Shown here piece after piece: positions 27,607-36,887 of a stretch of DNA of 64,000 nt. The stretch's first letter is position 1. Each line of letters starts with the position of its first letter. The stretch covers positions 1,944,301 to 2,008,300 of the forward strand of contig NZ_LBMT01000001.1 of assembly GCF_002005545.1 (NCBI RefSeq), written 5' to 3'. A model generated the notes under the pieces. That model was not told the origin of the DNA and did no database searches. It saw nothing but the letters and a program-made list of their open reading frames with translations. Made by a program: the position numbers and the translations under genes. This DNA is from Streptococcus mitis (GTDB taxonomy: Bacteria; Bacillota; Bacilli; Lactobacillales; Streptococcaceae).

Positions 27607-27679
27607 GAAAAAAATCCCCTCGGTATTGCAGTACCGAGGGGATTTCTGTTAGCACTAAAATGCTAGAACTTCTCAATTC
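27607..27679 (-). ncRNA. Antisense antitoxin RNA of the Fst-like module
   Basis: A minus-strand promoter (-35 TTGACA 27710-27715, 18-base spacer, -10 GATAAT 27686-27691) would start an RNA near 27679 that ends at the shared hairpin, about 70 bases, close to RNAII of Fst systems. Its first bases (TTGAGAAGTTCTAGCAT) are complementary to the toxin's start region. Convergent transcription, shared terminator and direct repeats at both 5' ends match the Fst layout. Confidence 0.6.
27608..27646. terminator. Shared bidirectional terminator of the toxin mRNA and antisense RNA
   Basis: AATCCCCTCGGTA and TACCGAGGGGATT form a perfect 13-base stem with a TTGCAG loop, an A run on the left and T's on the right. 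Confidence 0.88.
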
Positions 27680-27735
27680 CTCTTTATTATCTCACATGCT
27701 CTGTTCAATTGTCAAGAAAGAGGTGTTTTATATCT

Positions 27736-28647
27736 TTATAACTCATCGGCTAATTTATTTATCTTTCTGAGTCTGTGGTTGACACCACTTTTGGTCAGAG
27801 GGGTACTGAGGCTATCTGCCAACTGTTGGATAGAGTAGTCTGGGTGCTGAATCCGCAGTTGCGCTACCTCCTGCAAATCCACTGGCAGATTTTCTAAGCC
27901 CATGATATCTTTGATTTTACTGATATTGTTGATAGTCTTTATGCTGGCAGAAACTGTCCGAGCGATATTAGCTGTCTCCGCATTATTGGCTCGATTGAGG
28001 TCGTTACGAGTTTCTCGCAAAATCTTAACCCGCTCAAAATCATCACGCGCCTGCATGGCTCCGATTACTATCAAGAAGTCCATAATGTCTTCGGCACGCT
28101 GGAGATAGGTCACAGCTCCCTTCTTACGTTCAAGCACCTTGGCATCCAGTAAAAATTGCTGGAGAAGGGAGGCAATCCCTTGCGCGTGATCCAAATAGAC
28201 AGAACTGATTTCCAACTGATACTTGCCTGACTCAGGGTCACGAATGCTTCCATTTGCCAAGAAAGCACCACAGAGATAGGCACGGCCTGCTTCCTCGTCT
28301 GATAAAATCTCCTCATCAATACCTGTTTCCAGACCAAAAAAGGAGTCGGCTAAGTGTAAGTCACTCAATAAATCCTGCACCTTTTCATCTGTAAAAACGG
28401 TATAGACCCGATTCTTACGAAGATTACTTCTTTGGTGGTGTCGGATTTCTGATTTGATTTCGTAGAAATGGAGAAAGGACTCATAGAGGTGACGAGCCAG
28501 CTTGGCATTTTCTGTCACGACGGACAAGGTCAAGCCCGAAGTCGAGAGGCCGATACTGCCAGACATCTTGATAATGGCAGATAATTCATGCCGGCTAAGA
28601 TGGTGCTGACCTAGGATTTCTTCTTTTACTGCTACTGTGAAACTCAT
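27736..28647 (-). CDS. whiA: WhiA DNA-binding protein
   Basis: 303 residues. WhiA joins a degenerate LAGLIDADG homing-endonuclease domain to a C-terminal helix-turn-helix. Here [20 protein letters not shown] belongs to the LAGLIDADG-like part and [30 protein letters not shown] is written in pieces as [13 protein letters not shown] and [12 protein letters not shown], the HTH. In Firmicutes it affects cell division and chromosome segregation rather than sporulation genes. It overlaps yvcK by four bases in the conserved rapZ-yvcK-whiA operon. Confidence 0.95.
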   Translation of the reverse strand: MSFTVAVKEEILGQHHLSRHELSAIIKMSGSIGLSTSGLTLSVVTENAKLARHLYESFLHFYEIKSEIRHHQRSNLRKNRVYTVFTDEKVQDLLSDLHLADSFFGLETGIDEEILSDEEAGRAYLCGAFLANGSIRDPESGKYQLEISSVYLDHAQGIASLLQQFLLDAKVLERKKGAVTYLQRAEDIMDFLIVIGAMQARDDFERVKILRETRNDLNRANNAETANIARTVSASIKTINNISKIKDIMGLENLPVDLQEVAQLRIQHPDYSIQQLADSLSTPLTKSGVNHRLRKINKLADEL

Positions 28648-29621
28648 TTTCTCACCTGTATAATGCGCATCAACTCATCCACAATCAAATCCCCATCGTG
28701 GAAGGCACCTCCATTTTCCAGACGAAGGAAGTTGGATGAAATCACACGCGGAACTTGCTTACAAAGACCAGCAAAATCATGTTCCACCTGCACCAAGTAT
28801 TCATCAAACCGGTTGGAATTCATGTATTCCTGAGGCACTTTTTCGATATTCACCAAAACAGTATCGATAAAAGCTCGACCAAGGTGGCGATGCAAAACCT
28901 CCACGTGGTCACTATCTGTAAAGTGTTCCGTCTCCCCACGTTGGGTCATGATATTGCAGACATAGGCGATTTCTGCCTTGGTTTCCAAAAGCGCCTGCCC
29001 GATTTCCTTAATCACAATATTGGGCAAAATCGAGGTAAAGAGGGAACCAGGTCCGAGGACAATCATGTCACTTTCAAGAATGGTCTGCACTACTCGACGG
29101 CTAGCCAGAGGCGTATCATCGTTGAGGGTATTGGTCACATAGACGTGGTCAATCATGCCTGGATGGTCTGCAATATGGCTCTCTCCAGCCACCTCTGTTC
29201 CATCCTGAAAGACTGCGTGCAGGGTCAAAGGATGGTCACTGGAAGGATAAATTTTCCCCGTTGTATGGAAAAATTTGCTCAGTAACTGCATGGCATTATA
29301 TGTCGAACCCTGCATTTCTGACAGACCTGCAATAATGAGATTGCCCAACGGATGGCCAGCAAAGGCTCCCGCATCCTCAGAAAAGCGGTACTGAAAGACC
29401 TTCTCATAGAACTTAGGCATATCCGACATGGCCACAAGGACATTGCGAAGATCGCCTGGCGGTGTCAATTGCTGCATATTTTTTCGGAGTTCACCTGATG
29501 AACCACCATCATCTGCCACCGTTACGATAGCTGCGATTTCCACATCTTTTTCCCGCAGACTTTTAAGAATGACGGGGATCCCAGTCCCTCCACCAATCAC
29601 CGTTATCTTTGGTTTTCTCAT
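28644..29621 (-). CDS. yvcK: YvcK family protein (gluconeogenesis factor / morphogenesis)
   Basis: 325 residues of the CofD/YvcK fold. [17 protein letters not shown] is the N-terminal nucleotide-sugar-binding loop, and [23 protein letters not shown] and [10 protein letters not shown] are family signatures. YvcK binds UDP-sugars and in Firmicutes and actinobacteria supports wall synthesis and growth on non-glycolytic carbon; it is a kinase substrate in some species. Coupled by four-base overlaps to rapZ upstream and whiA downstream. Confidence 0.94.
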   Translation of the reverse strand: MRKPKITVIGGGTGIPVILKSLREKDVEIAAIVTVADDGGSSGELRKNMQQLTPPGDLRNVLVAMSDMPKFYEKVFQYRFSEDAGAFAGHPLGNLIIAGLSEMQGSTYNAMQLLSKFFHTTGKIYPSSDHPLTLHAVFQDGTEVAGESHIADHPGMIDHVYVTNTLNDDTPLASRRVVQTILESDMIVLGPGSLFTSILPNIVIKEIGQALLETKAEIAYVCNIMTQRGETEHFTDSDHVEVLHRHLGRAFIDTVLVNIEKVPQEYMNSNRFDEYLVQVEHDFAGLCKQVPRVISSNFLRLENGGAFHDGDLIVDELMRIIQVRK

Positions 29622-30508
29622 GAACGGTTTACCGTTTCCTTTCTTCGGTCTTTGTCTCGATGCCCTTCATTGACAGGCCAATTCTTGGATAAGTCCTGCG
29701 CCAAGCGTTTAGCAAAGGCCACACTACGGTGTTGCCCACCCGTACAACCCATGGCAATGGTCAAAACGGACTTACCTTCCTTTTGGTAACTTGGCAAAAT
29801 CGGTTCAATCAAGGCCAACAAATGTTGATAAAAATCTTCTGACTCAGGATGATTCATGACATAGTCATAAACTGGTTCATCCACACCCGTTTGGTTTCTC
29901 AGTTCTGGTAGGTAGTAGGGATTTGGCAAGAATCGGACATCAAAGACTAAATCTGCATCAATCGGGATTCCATATTTAAAGCCAAAAGACATGACTTCGA
30001 TACGGAAAGACTGGGCTCGTTCTTGGTCTGAAAACTGCTCTGCAAGGGTTTTACGCAGCTCACGAGGGGTAAGTTCTGTCGTATCCACCACATTTTGGCT
30101 CATATTTTTCAAAGGCGCCAAGAGCTCACGTTCCAGCTTGATTCCATCCAAAATCCGTCCATCTGCAGCTAGTGGGTGACTCCGTCTAGTTTCCTTGTAA
30201 CGCGCGACCAATTCCTTATCAGCTGCATCCAAAAAGAGAATTTTAAAGTCCAGTTCTTCCTTGTTTTCCAACTCATCCAAAACAGCTTGAATCTCTGAAA
30301 AGAAAGAACGGCTACGCATATCCACCACCAAGGCCAACTTATGGTCGTCTTCCTTTGTTTCAACCAACTGCAAAAATTTAGGCAAGAGAGCTGGAGGCAT
30401 ATTATCAATAGTAAAATAACCCAAATCTTCGAAGGACTGAATGGCAACTGTTTTCCCTGCACCACTCATTCCTGTCACAATCACCAAGTGAAGTTGTTTC
30501 TTTGTCAT
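29618..30508 (-). CDS. rapZ: RapZ/YvcJ nucleotide-binding protein
   Basis: 296 residues. Walker [13 protein letters not shown] at the N-terminus, [10 protein letters not shown] and the C-terminal [17 protein letters not shown] are signatures of RapZ. In E. coli RapZ guides GlmZ RNA to RNase E; in Gram-positives the homologue YvcJ hydrolyses GTP and affects competence, with an RNA role not shown. First gene of rapZ-yvcK-whiA. Confidence 0.94.
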   Translation of the reverse strand: MTKKQLHLVIVTGMSGAGKTVAIQSFEDLGYFTIDNMPPALLPKFLQLVETKEDDHKLALVVDMRSRSFFSEIQAVLDELENKEELDFKILFLDAADKELVARYKETRRSHPLAADGRILDGIKLERELLAPLKNMSQNVVDTTELTPRELRKTLAEQFSDQERAQSFRIEVMSFGFKYGIPIDADLVFDVRFLPNPYYLPELRNQTGVDEPVYDYVMNHPESEDFYQHLLALIEPILPSYQKEGKSVLTIAMGCTGGQHRSVAFAKRLAQDLSKNWPVNEGHRDKDRRKETVNRS

Positions 30509-30559
30509 CTTTTTCTCCTTATATCAAAAGAAGTTTGGCAACACCAAACTTCAACTAGC

Positions 30560-30940
30560 TTATCCAATCTCTGCGATGACTTCAATTTCGACTTTTACAT
30601 CACGAGGAAGACGAGCTACCTCCACAGCTGAACGAGCTGGAAATTCCTCTTTAAAGGCCGTTTGGTAAACCTCGTTAAAAGGAACGAAGTCGTTCATATC
30701 GCTCAAGAAGCAAGTTGTTTTGACAACATGGTCAAAATCTGTTCCTGCTTCAGCCAAAATAGCACCAATGTTTTTCAAGACTTGTTCTGTCTGTTCTTGG
30801 ATCGTTTCTCCAACGATTTCCCCAGTTTCAGGAGAGAGAGGAACTTGACCACTAGCAAACAAAAGGTTGCCAACGATTTTTCCTTGAACATATGGTCCGA
30901 TAGCCTTTGGAGCTTTGTCTGTATGAATTGTTTTTGCCAT
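30560..30940 (-). CDS. ridA: RidA family enamine/imine deaminase
   Basis: 126 residues of the YjgF/YER057c/UK114 fold. APKAIGPYVQGKIVGNLLFA, SGQVPLSPETGE and the C-terminal ARSAVEVARLPRDVKVEIEVIA are hallmarks; the Arg in PARSAVEVA binds the substrate carboxylate. The trimeric enzyme clears reactive 2-aminoacrylate made by PLP enzymes. Ten bases separate it from engB upstream, so it may be the last gene of the clpX-engB run. Confidence 0.93.
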   Translation of the reverse strand: MAKTIHTDKAPKAIGPYVQGKIVGNLLFASGQVPLSPETGEIVGETIQEQTEQVLKNIGAILAEAGTDFDHVVKTTCFLSDMNDFVPFNEVYQTAFKEEFPARSAVEVARLPRDVKVEIEVIAEIG

Positions 30941-30950
30941 TTTCTTTTCC

Positions 30951-31538
30951 TCACAATTTTTCTAAGATTGCATCCCAAGCCTCATCCATCCCTGCCTTGC
31001 TGACAGATGAAAAGAGGATGAAGTCGTCACTTGGGTCAAAGTTTAATTTCTTTTTGATTGCTGATTCGTGCTTGTTCCATTTACCACGTGGAATCTTGTC
31101 TGCCTTGGTCGCCACAATGATGACTGGAATCTCATAATACTTGAGAAATTCGTACATCTGTACATCATCTGCTGACGGGTCATGACGAAGGTCAACTAAA
31201 CTGACTACCGCACGGAGATTTTCTCGAGTTGTCAGATACTCCTCAATCATGCGCCCCCACTTTTCACGTTCCTTTTTAGAAACACGGGCATAGCCATAAC
31301 CAGGCACATCCACAAAGCGCATCTTGTCATCAATGTTAAAGAAGTTGAGGAGCTGGGTTTTACCAGGTTTACCTGATGTTCGGGCTAGATTCTTGCGGTT
31401 CAGCATAGTATTGATAAAGCTAGACTTGCCAACATTTGAACGCCCTGCTAGGGCAATCTCTGGCAGTTCATCCTGCGGATAGTGGGACTTGTTAGCCGCA
31501 CTGAGCAAGATTTCAGCATTGTGTGTATTAAGTTCCAT
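30951..31538 (-). CDS. engB: Ribosome-assembly GTPase YsxC/EngB
   Basis: 195 residues from the ATG at 31538 with AGAGG six bases before; an in-frame GTG two codons earlier sits too close to it. GTPase motifs: G1 [10 protein letters not shown]2 loop [10 protein letters not shown]3 DVPGYG, G4 TKAD, G5 FSSVSKAG. It helps assemble the 50S subunit. It follows clpX by eight bases; the clpX-engB pair is conserved in Firmicutes. Confidence 0.96.
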   Translation of the reverse strand: MELNTHNAEILLSAANKSHYPQDELPEIALAGRSNVGKSSFINTMLNRKNLARTSGKPGKTQLLNFFNIDDKMRFVDVPGYGYARVSKKEREKWGRMIEEYLTTRENLRAVVSLVDLRHDPSADDVQMYEFLKYYEIPVIIVATKADKIPRGKWNKHESAIKKKLNFDPSDDFILFSSVSKAGMDEAWDAILEKL

Positions 31539-31546
31539 AGTCACCT

Positions 31547-32779
31547 CTAGGCTGTTTCTAGGATTGGTTTATCCGTTCCATCGACAGCTTCTTTTGTGAT
31601 GCGAACCAATTTCACATTTTCCTGACTCGGCACTTCAAACATGACATCTAGCATGGTTTCTTCGATAATTGAGCGAAGACCACGCGCACCAGTTTTGCGT
31701 TCGATGGCCTTATTTGCAATCTCTTGAAGGGCTTCGTCGTCAAATTCCAACTCGACATCATCATAAGATAACAAGGTTTGGTATTGTTTGACCAAGGCAT
31801 TTCTTGGCTCTTTCAAGATGCGAACCAGATCATCAACAGTCAATTGCTCAAGAGCTGCAAAAACAGGCAAGCGTCCAATCAACTCAGGGATAATACCAAA
31901 TTTTTGAATATCCTCTGCGATGATTTCTTGCATGTAAGAGCTATTTTCATCAATCGCTTTATTATTTTGACCAAAGCCGATAACCTTTTCACCCAGACGT
32001 TGTTTGACGATTTCTTCAATACCATCAAAAGCACCACCCACGATGAAGAGGATATTTTTAGTATCCACTTGAATCATCTCTTGTTGTGGATGTTTACGTC
32101 CACCTTGAGGCGGAACACTAGCAACGGTTCCCTCGATAATCTTGAGAAGGGCTTGTTGCACACCTTCACCAGAAACATCACGTGTGATCGATACGTTCTC
32201 GCTCTTCTTAGCAATCTTGTCAATTTCATCCACGTAGATAATCCCACGCTCTGCACGTTCGATATTAAAGTCAGCAGCCTGCAAGAGTTTGAGGAGGATA
32301 TTTTCCACGTCCTCACCCACATAACCAGCCTCAGTAAGAGCTGTCGCATCCGCAATCGCAAAAGGCACATTCAAGCTCTTAGCCAAGGTCTGGGCAAGGA
32401 ATGTTTTCCCTGAACCAGTTGGGCCAATCATCAAGATGTTTGACTTCTGCAAATCTACATCTTCTGACTCTTCTCGCGTATCGTGAAAATTGATGCGTTT
32501 GTAATGGTTGTAAACAGCTACTGCCAAAGCACGTTTGGCACGATCTTGACCGATTACATAGTGATTCAAGATATGGAGAAGTTCGATTGGTTTTGGTACT
32601 TCAGACAAGTCCGCCAAGACTTCCTCCGCCAACTCCTCCCGAATGATTTCCTGGGCCAACTCCACACATTCATTACAGATAAAGGCATTGTTCCCTGCGA
32701 TTATTTTTTGTACTTCTTCTTGGCTTTTGCCACAAAATGAGCAATAAACCATCATATCATTATTCCTATTTGTAGGCAT
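31547..32779 (-). CDS. clpX: ClpX, ATP-dependent unfoldase of ClpXP
   Basis: 410 residues, normal length. N-terminal zinc finger (YCSFCGKSQ and CNECVELAQ, four Cys), Walker [13 protein letters not shown], Walker [11 protein letters not shown], pore loop GYVGED and sensor motif [10 protein letters not shown] are present. ClpX unfolds tagged proteins and feeds them to ClpP; in pneumococcus it is essential. The start [13 protein letters not shown] agrees with the known pneumococcal N-terminus as I recall it. Confidence 0.97.
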   Translation of the reverse strand: MPTNRNNDMMVYCSFCGKSQEEVQKIIAGNNAFICNECVELAQEIIREELAEEVLADLSEVPKPIELLHILNHYVIGQDRAKRALAVAVYNHYKRINFHDTREESEDVDLQKSNILMIGPTGSGKTFLAQTLAKSLNVPFAIADATALTEAGYVGEDVENILLKLLQAADFNIERAERGIIYVDEIDKIAKKSENVSITRDVSGEGVQQALLKIIEGTVASVPPQGGRKHPQQEMIQVDTKNILFIVGGAFDGIEEIVKQRLGEKVIGFGQNNKAIDENSSYMQEIIAEDIQKFGIIPELIGRLPVFAALEQLTVDDLVRILKEPRNALVKQYQTLLSYDDVELEFDDEALQEIANKAIERKTGARGLRSIIEETMLDVMFEVPSQENVKLVRITKEAVDGTDKPILETA

Positions 32780-32815
32780 GATTTCCTTCCGTTCTATTCT
32801 ATACTGTCATTTTAT

Positions 32816-32986
32816 CTAAAATAAGGTCATGTAAAAAGCATGGATACTATTGACCAAATTGGTAAAGGCATTTAACCAGAGCAGGACAGAAAGTCCATAG
32901 CGCTTTTTACGAAAAGCCTGTGCTCCTGCAAGCAAGCAGACCAAGCACAGCATGGCTGTGAAAAAACCAAATATACTACGTTCCAT
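32816..32986 (-). CDS. Small membrane protein, 56 residues, coupled to folA
   Basis: The ATG (32984-32986) overlaps the folA stop by one base in TAATG, and GGAAG lies just before it inside folA, so translation is coupled. The product begins [20 protein letters not shown], then AQAFRKKRYGL and a second hydrophobic part (VLLWLNAFTNLVNSIHAFYM) ending FYMTLF. Two membrane helices around a basic loop are likely. No family recognised. It lies between folA and clpX, 36 bases before the clpX start. Confidence 0.78.
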   Translation of the reverse strand: MERSIFGFFTAMLCLVCLLAGAQAFRKKRYGLSVLLWLNAFTNLVNSIHAFYMTLF

Positions 32987-33492
32987 TAGACTTCCTTTCT
33001 CTTGCGGTATTGGATGGTAAAATCATAAGGATTTTTCTCATCTTTGGTATAGGATTTGCTTGAAACTGTCTCAAAAATAGACAAGTCAAAGTCTTCAGGA
33101 AAATAGGTATCTCCCTCCACCCGTGCATGGATTTGAGTGACAATGACTTCATCCAAATAGGGTTCAAAAGCCTGAAAAATTTGCTTTCCACCGAGAATAT
33201 AGAGATTCTTGTCTTGACCCTGATACCAGTCTAGAACAGACTGGATGTCCTGAAAAGTAGTAACCCCATCTATCTTTTCTTCCAAATTACGCGTCAAAAT
33301 CAAGGTCTCCCGTTTTGGAAGCAGTCGACGTCCCATCCCATCAAAGGTCACGCGTCCCATCAAGATAGCATGATTCAGAGTTGTTTCTTTAAAGTGTTGC
33401 AATTCTGCTGGCAAATACCAAGGCAGACGATTGTCCTTCCCAATCACACCCTCTTCATCCTGGGCCCAAATAGCTACGATTTTCTTAGTCAT
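32986..33492 (-). CDS. folA: Dihydrofolate reductase, allele with Leu100 (trimethoprim-resistance type)
   Basis: 168 residues. It reduces dihydrofolate to tetrahydrofolate with NADPH and is the target of trimethoprim. Family motifs [29 protein letters not shown] and [10 protein letters not shown] are intact. Residue 100 is Leu (codon CTC at 33193-33195); susceptible pneumococci have Ile in LYIIGGKQ, and I100L is the established resistance substitution. Asp20, Tyr26, Leu70 and Gln120 also differ from the susceptible sequence as I recall it, suggesting a mosaic allele. A one-base overlap couples it to the following small gene. Confidence 0.96.
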   Translation of the reverse strand: MTKKIVAIWAQDEEGVIGKDNRLPWYLPAELQHFKETTLNHAILMGRVTFDGMGRRLLPKRETLILTRNLEEKIDGVTTFQDIQSVLDWYQGQDKNLYILGGKQIFQAFEPYLDEVIVTQIHARVEGDTYFPEDFDLSIFETVSSKSYTKDEKNPYDFTIQYRKRKEV

Positions 33493-33621
33493 GCTTCCAT
33501 CCTTTTCACTGATAGTACTATTTTATCAAAAAACTCAAAAAAAGACTGGTTTGGAATAGCTTACAAAATAGAAAAAATCTGTAAGAAATTTCCTACAGAT
33601 TTATATATGTTTCCTTGTTTC

Positions 33622-34140
33622 TTACAAACCAGGTGCTTGTCCAAGTTCTGCTGCAAGCATCCAAACTGTTTTCTCAAGTTCAGCCTTAGCACCAACAAAA
33701 ATATCGTTTGTAACATCATCGCCTTCTTCGTCAGTCACATCCAACGCTTTTTGGAAAAGAGTGATGAGGTAGCGATAAATAGCTAGAACACGTTCCAAGC
33801 TTTCTTCAACATTACGGTATTCACCAGCTTCTTCTTCGATTTCACTATTTTGAAGGAATTCTGTCAATGTAGAGAATGGGCTTCCACCGAGTGTAATCAA
33901 TCGTTCGCTGATTTCATCTAAATGACCATCAAGAGCATCCATGTACTCATCCATTTTTGGATGCCATACCATAAAACCGCGTCCACGCATATACCAGTGT
34001 ACTTGGTGCAAAGCAACGTGGGCTACGTACAAATCAGCAACAGCTTGATTCAAAACTTCCTTTGTTTTTGCCAATGCTACTGGCGCTGCTTTTGTTAATG
34101 TTGCGACATCTTTTGCTGCTTCTTTTTTTAATTCTACCAT
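33622..34140 (-). CDS. dpr: Dps-like peroxide resistance protein Dpr
   Basis: 172 residues of the Dps/ferritin fold. The ferroxidase site between subunits is seen in [13 protein letters not shown] (His) and [20 protein letters not shown] (Asp/Glu). Dpr dodecamers store iron and prevent Fenton chemistry in catalase-negative streptococci. It has its own promoter and no close downstream partner. In pneumococcus dpr responds to the regulator RitR; no site is called here. Confidence 0.95.
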   Translation of the reverse strand: MVELKKEAAKDVATLTKAAPVALAKTKEVLNQAVADLYVAHVALHQVHWYMRGRGFMVWHPKMDEYMDALDGHLDEISERLITLGGSPFSTLTEFLQNSEIEEEAGEYRNVEESLERVLAIYRYLITLFQKALDVTDEEGDDVTNDIFVGAKAELEKTVWMLAAELGQAPGL

Positions 34141-34195
34141 TTTATTTTACCTCATTCATTATTATTTGTAACCACTTCTTACTGATTACTATCTT

Positions 34196-34224
34196 AGTAT
34201 ACTACTAAGGAAAGACAATAGCAA
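34196..34224 (-). promoter_or_regulatory. Promoter of dpr
   Basis: On the minus strand -35 TTGCTA (34219-34224), 17-base spacer, -10 TATACT (34196-34201), about 55 bases before the start codon. It lies in the 343-base gap 34141-34483, which also holds a BOX element and the lytC terminator. Confidence 0.7.
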
Positions 34225-34311
34225 GCCAAATGACCCACATGAGAAAAGTTGCAATAGACTGATAATTTAAGAATTTTTTAGAATGAAACCCAGTCCCCTT
34301 ACACCTCTCTT

Positions 34312-34416
34312 ATACTCAATGAAAATCAAAGAGCAAACTAGGAAACTAGCCGCAGGCTGTACTTGAGTACGGCAAGGTGACGTTGACGTGGTTTGAATTT
34401 GATTTTCAAAGAGTAT
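34312..34416 (-). repeat. BOX element (boxC-boxA form)
   Basis: 105 bases with the same borders and core as the copy at 25002 (ATACTCAATGAAAATC to CAAAGAGTAT). The boxA core reads CAAGGTGACGTTGACG, slightly diverged. No boxB. It lies between lytC and dpr. Confidence 0.9.
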
Positions 34417-34435
34417 TAACTGCGACAAAATAAAG

Positions 34436-34470
34436 AAAAAAGGGATGCAATTTTCTTGCACACCCCTTTC
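34436..34470 (-). terminator. Terminator of lytC
   Basis: On the minus strand AAAGGGGTGTGCA and TGCATCCCTTTTTT form a bulged stem ending in a T run, about 15 bases past the stop. Confidence 0.72.
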
Positions 34471-34483
34471 TCAAACTTATATC

Positions 34484-35965
34484 TTAATACCAAACGCTAA
34501 CGTCAACACGACCACGAATTCCTTTTAAGTATTCAGATGAGGTATATTGCCATCCTTTTTCACCTGAATAATGAGGATTTGTCCAATCAAGTGCATCCGT
34601 ATAGGCTGCAACCCAGTTGACATGTTGTAAAATATCTGGATGATTCAAACGAGTTTGCAAGAGTTGACGATAGCTATAAACTTTCACATTTTGATAACCA
34701 GCCTGCTTCATTGTTGCCATATACTTATTGATGATCTTGACCCAGGTTCCAGTATCACTTGGAGCTCTCTTAGTCTTATTGCCATATTCCCAGTTCTCAA
34801 CATCGTAGTAGATAGGGTAAGACAAGTTCATCTTGTATTTTTTCAAGAGTTCAATGGTTTGATTAGCATCATTCTCAGCATCGGTCTCATTTTCAGCATA
34901 AGTATAAAGGTAAACACCGTAAGGAATTCCAAGACGGTTTAACTCCTTAATATTATGAGCCAATTCCTTGTCCTCAGTTCCACTATAGCCCAAACGAACA
35001 ATGACTCCATCAACGCCATTATCATCGATGACCTTTTTCCAGTCACTGATACGACCATTGTGCTCACTGACATCGATGACCTTTTTAACTTGATCAGTCC
35101 CAACTTGTTCTTCACGATGGTTAAAGAAATAACGTCTGCCATTTCGGTGAACCCAGCCAACATTCAAGTCTTTCTTTTCTTTTAACTCACCTGAGTCAGA
35201 AAAAATATAGCGAGTATCATCCATGACTAATTCACCAGTCGCCATAGCACCACTTTCTGTCAAATAGTAGTTGCCCTGCCACTCATCTTTGGCCATGTAA
35301 CCCCACTTCTTGAAATAGTACCACTTGCCGTCTACCTTTTGCCACTCTTGATTTGCATAAGAACCATCGGACTTGAGATAGAAGTAAGATGAATAGGCTG
35401 GATCATAAAGCCATTCATTTTGCATCATGGCACCTTGACCATTTAGGAAATAACTTCCTTGCCATTGACTTTTAGCTAAATAGCCCCATTTTTTAAAATA
35501 GTACCATTTACCTCCAACAGAATGCCATTCCTGGTTAGCATAAGAACCATCGGACTTCAGGTAAAACCAATTCTTATAGGCGTTATCATAAACCCATTCA
35601 TTCTTAGCCATATAGCCACCTGATTTTAGGTAGTAATTACCCTGCCACTCATTTTGAGCATAACGGCCGTCTGACTTAATATAAAACCAAGCCTTATAGT
35701 AGTTATCAAAAATCCACTCACTCTTGGCTTTGGAACCATCAGCCTTTACATAATAATCCCCCTCCCAGTGGGCAGAAGCATTGGTCTTTACTCCTGCACT
35801 CGTTTGAGTTTTATTAGAAGACTGATTTTGCTCTGAACTACTTGAAACTGTCCTTGCATCCTGCGAAGTTTTTGCTACCTCAGTTTCATTTGCAACGACA
35901 TGGCTAGTTGCCAATCCTAGTAAGCAGATACTTGCTAATCCAATTTTTCCAATCTTTGTTTTCAA
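34484..35965 (-). CDS. lytC: Choline-binding lysozyme LytC (GH25)
   Basis: 493 residues from TTG at 35965, chosen because GGAGAGG stands just upstream; the in-frame ATG at 35998 lies inside the tpiA terminator. Signal peptide (IGKIGLASICLLGLATSHVVA), a Ser/Gln-rich linker, then about eleven choline-binding repeats (GxWYYFKxxGYMAK pattern) in the N-terminal half, and a C-terminal GH25 domain from ~290 (VIDVSEHNG with catalytic Asp; YPIYYDVENWEYG with catalytic Glu). It cuts the MurNAc-GlcNAc bond and takes part in autolysis and fratricide. The repeats-first, enzyme-last order is typical of LytC. Confidence 0.93.
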   Translation of the reverse strand: MKTKIGKIGLASICLLGLATSHVVANETEVAKTSQDARTVSSSSEQNQSSNKTQTSAGVKTNASAHWEGDYYVKADGSKAKSEWIFDNYYKAWFYIKSDGRYAQNEWQGNYYLKSGGYMAKNEWVYDNAYKNWFYLKSDGSYANQEWHSVGGKWYYFKKWGYLAKSQWQGSYFLNGQGAMMQNEWLYDPAYSSYFYLKSDGSYANQEWQKVDGKWYYFKKWGYMAKDEWQGNYYLTESGAMATGELVMDDTRYIFSDSGELKEKKDLNVGWVHRNGRRYFFNHREEQVGTDQVKKVIDVSEHNGRISDWKKVIDDNGVDGVIVRLGYSGTEDKELAHNIKELNRLGIPYGVYLYTYAENETDAENDANQTIELLKKYKMNLSYPIYYDVENWEYGNKTKRAPSDTGTWVKIINKYMATMKQAGYQNVKVYSYRQLLQTRLNHPDILQHVNWVAAYTDALDWTNPHYSGEKGWQYTSSEYLKGIRGRVDVSVWY

Positions 35966-35980
35966 TCTTTCCTCTCCTAT

Positions 35981-36013
35981 AAAAAATGGAACAGACATCT
36001 GAATGCTGTTCCA
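35981..36013 (-). terminator. Terminator of tpiA, 16 bases upstream of the lytC start
   Basis: On the minus strand TGGAACAG and CTGTTCCA form a perfect stem followed by TTTTTT and then the lytC ribosome site. LytC would need readthrough or a promoter inside tpiA or the loop. Confidence 0.85.
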
Positions 36014-36031
36014 CCTAGCTTTTGCTACTGA

Positions 36032-36790
36032 TTATTTTACAAAGTCAAGCAAAGCCAAGAAGCTTTCTGCTTCAAGTGACGCACCACCTACAAGGGCACC
36101 GTCAACGTCTGGGCAAGCCATGTATGAAGCAACGTTTTCAGGTTTAACAGAACCACCGTATTGAACACGAACTTTGTCTGCAACTTCTTGACCAAAGTCA
36201 GCAGCTACAACGTCACGAACAACTTTACACATTTTTTGTGCATCGTCTTGTGAAGCTGATTTACCAGTACCGATAGCCCAGATTGGCTCGTAAGCGATAA
36301 CTGATGCAGCAACTTGTTCAGCAGTCAAACCAGCCAATGCAGCAGATACTTGAGCACCTACGAATTCAGCAGCTTTACCAGCTTCATAAGTTTCAAGTGA
36401 TTCACCACAACAGATGATTGGAAGCATGCCGTTTGCAAAGATTGCTTTTGCTTTTTTGTTGATATCTTCGTCAGTTTCATGGAAGTAGTCACGGCGTTCT
36501 GAGTGACCGATAACAACGTAGTCAGTACCGATTTCTTTCAAAACTTGTGGGCTAGTTTCACCAGTGAAAGCACCTGCATTTTCAAAGTAGCAGTTTTGAG
36601 CAGCAACTTTAAGGTTTGAACCTTTAGCAGCAGCAATAACAGCTGTCAAATCAAGAGCTGGAGCAGCGATACCTGCTTCAACAAGATCTGATGAAGGAAG
36701 TTTTGATGCAACTGCTTCAACGAATGCTTTAGCTTCTTCTGGATTTTTGTTCATTTTCCAGTTACCAGCGATAAATGGTTTACGTGACAT
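36032..36790 (-). CDS. tpiA: Triosephosphate isomerase
   Basis: 252 residues from the ATG at 36790 ([15 protein letters not shown]), the pneumococcal length; the in-frame ATG seven codons earlier lies on the ribosome site. Catalytic Lys in GNWKMNK, His in VIGHSERRD, Glu in [11 protein letters not shown] and phosphate loop [10 protein letters not shown] are all present. It interconverts DHAP and G3P in glycolysis. Codon use appears strongly biased, as for highly expressed genes. Confidence 0.98.
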   Translation of the reverse strand: MSRKPFIAGNWKMNKNPEEAKAFVEAVASKLPSSDLVEAGIAAPALDLTAVIAAAKGSNLKVAAQNCYFENAGAFTGETSPQVLKEIGTDYVVIGHSERRDYFHETDEDINKKAKAIFANGMLPIICCGESLETYEAGKAAEFVGAQVSAALAGLTAEQVAASVIAYEPIWAIGTGKSASQDDAQKMCKVVRDVVAADFGQEVADKVRVQYGGSVKPENVASYMACPDVDGALVGGASLEAESFLALLDFVK

Positions 36791-36825
36791 TTCACATACC
36801 TCTTTTTTCAATTTATTTTCTATTT

Positions 36826-36854
36826 ATTTTATCACAATTAGACACAGCTTGCAA
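36826..36854 (-). promoter_or_regulatory. Promoter of tpiA
   Basis: On the minus strand -35 TTGCAA (36849-36854), 17-base spacer, -10 TAAAAT (36826-36831), in the 97-base gap after dnaD. Confidence 0.68.
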
Positions 36855-36887
36855 ATCTTACTCGGATTTCAATCCTGCTTACATGGA

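Noticed and set aside
35966..35998. ATG at 35998 as the lytC start
   Set aside because: It lies inside the tpiA terminator hairpin, while TTG at 35965 has a good ribosome site and gives a normal signal peptide.
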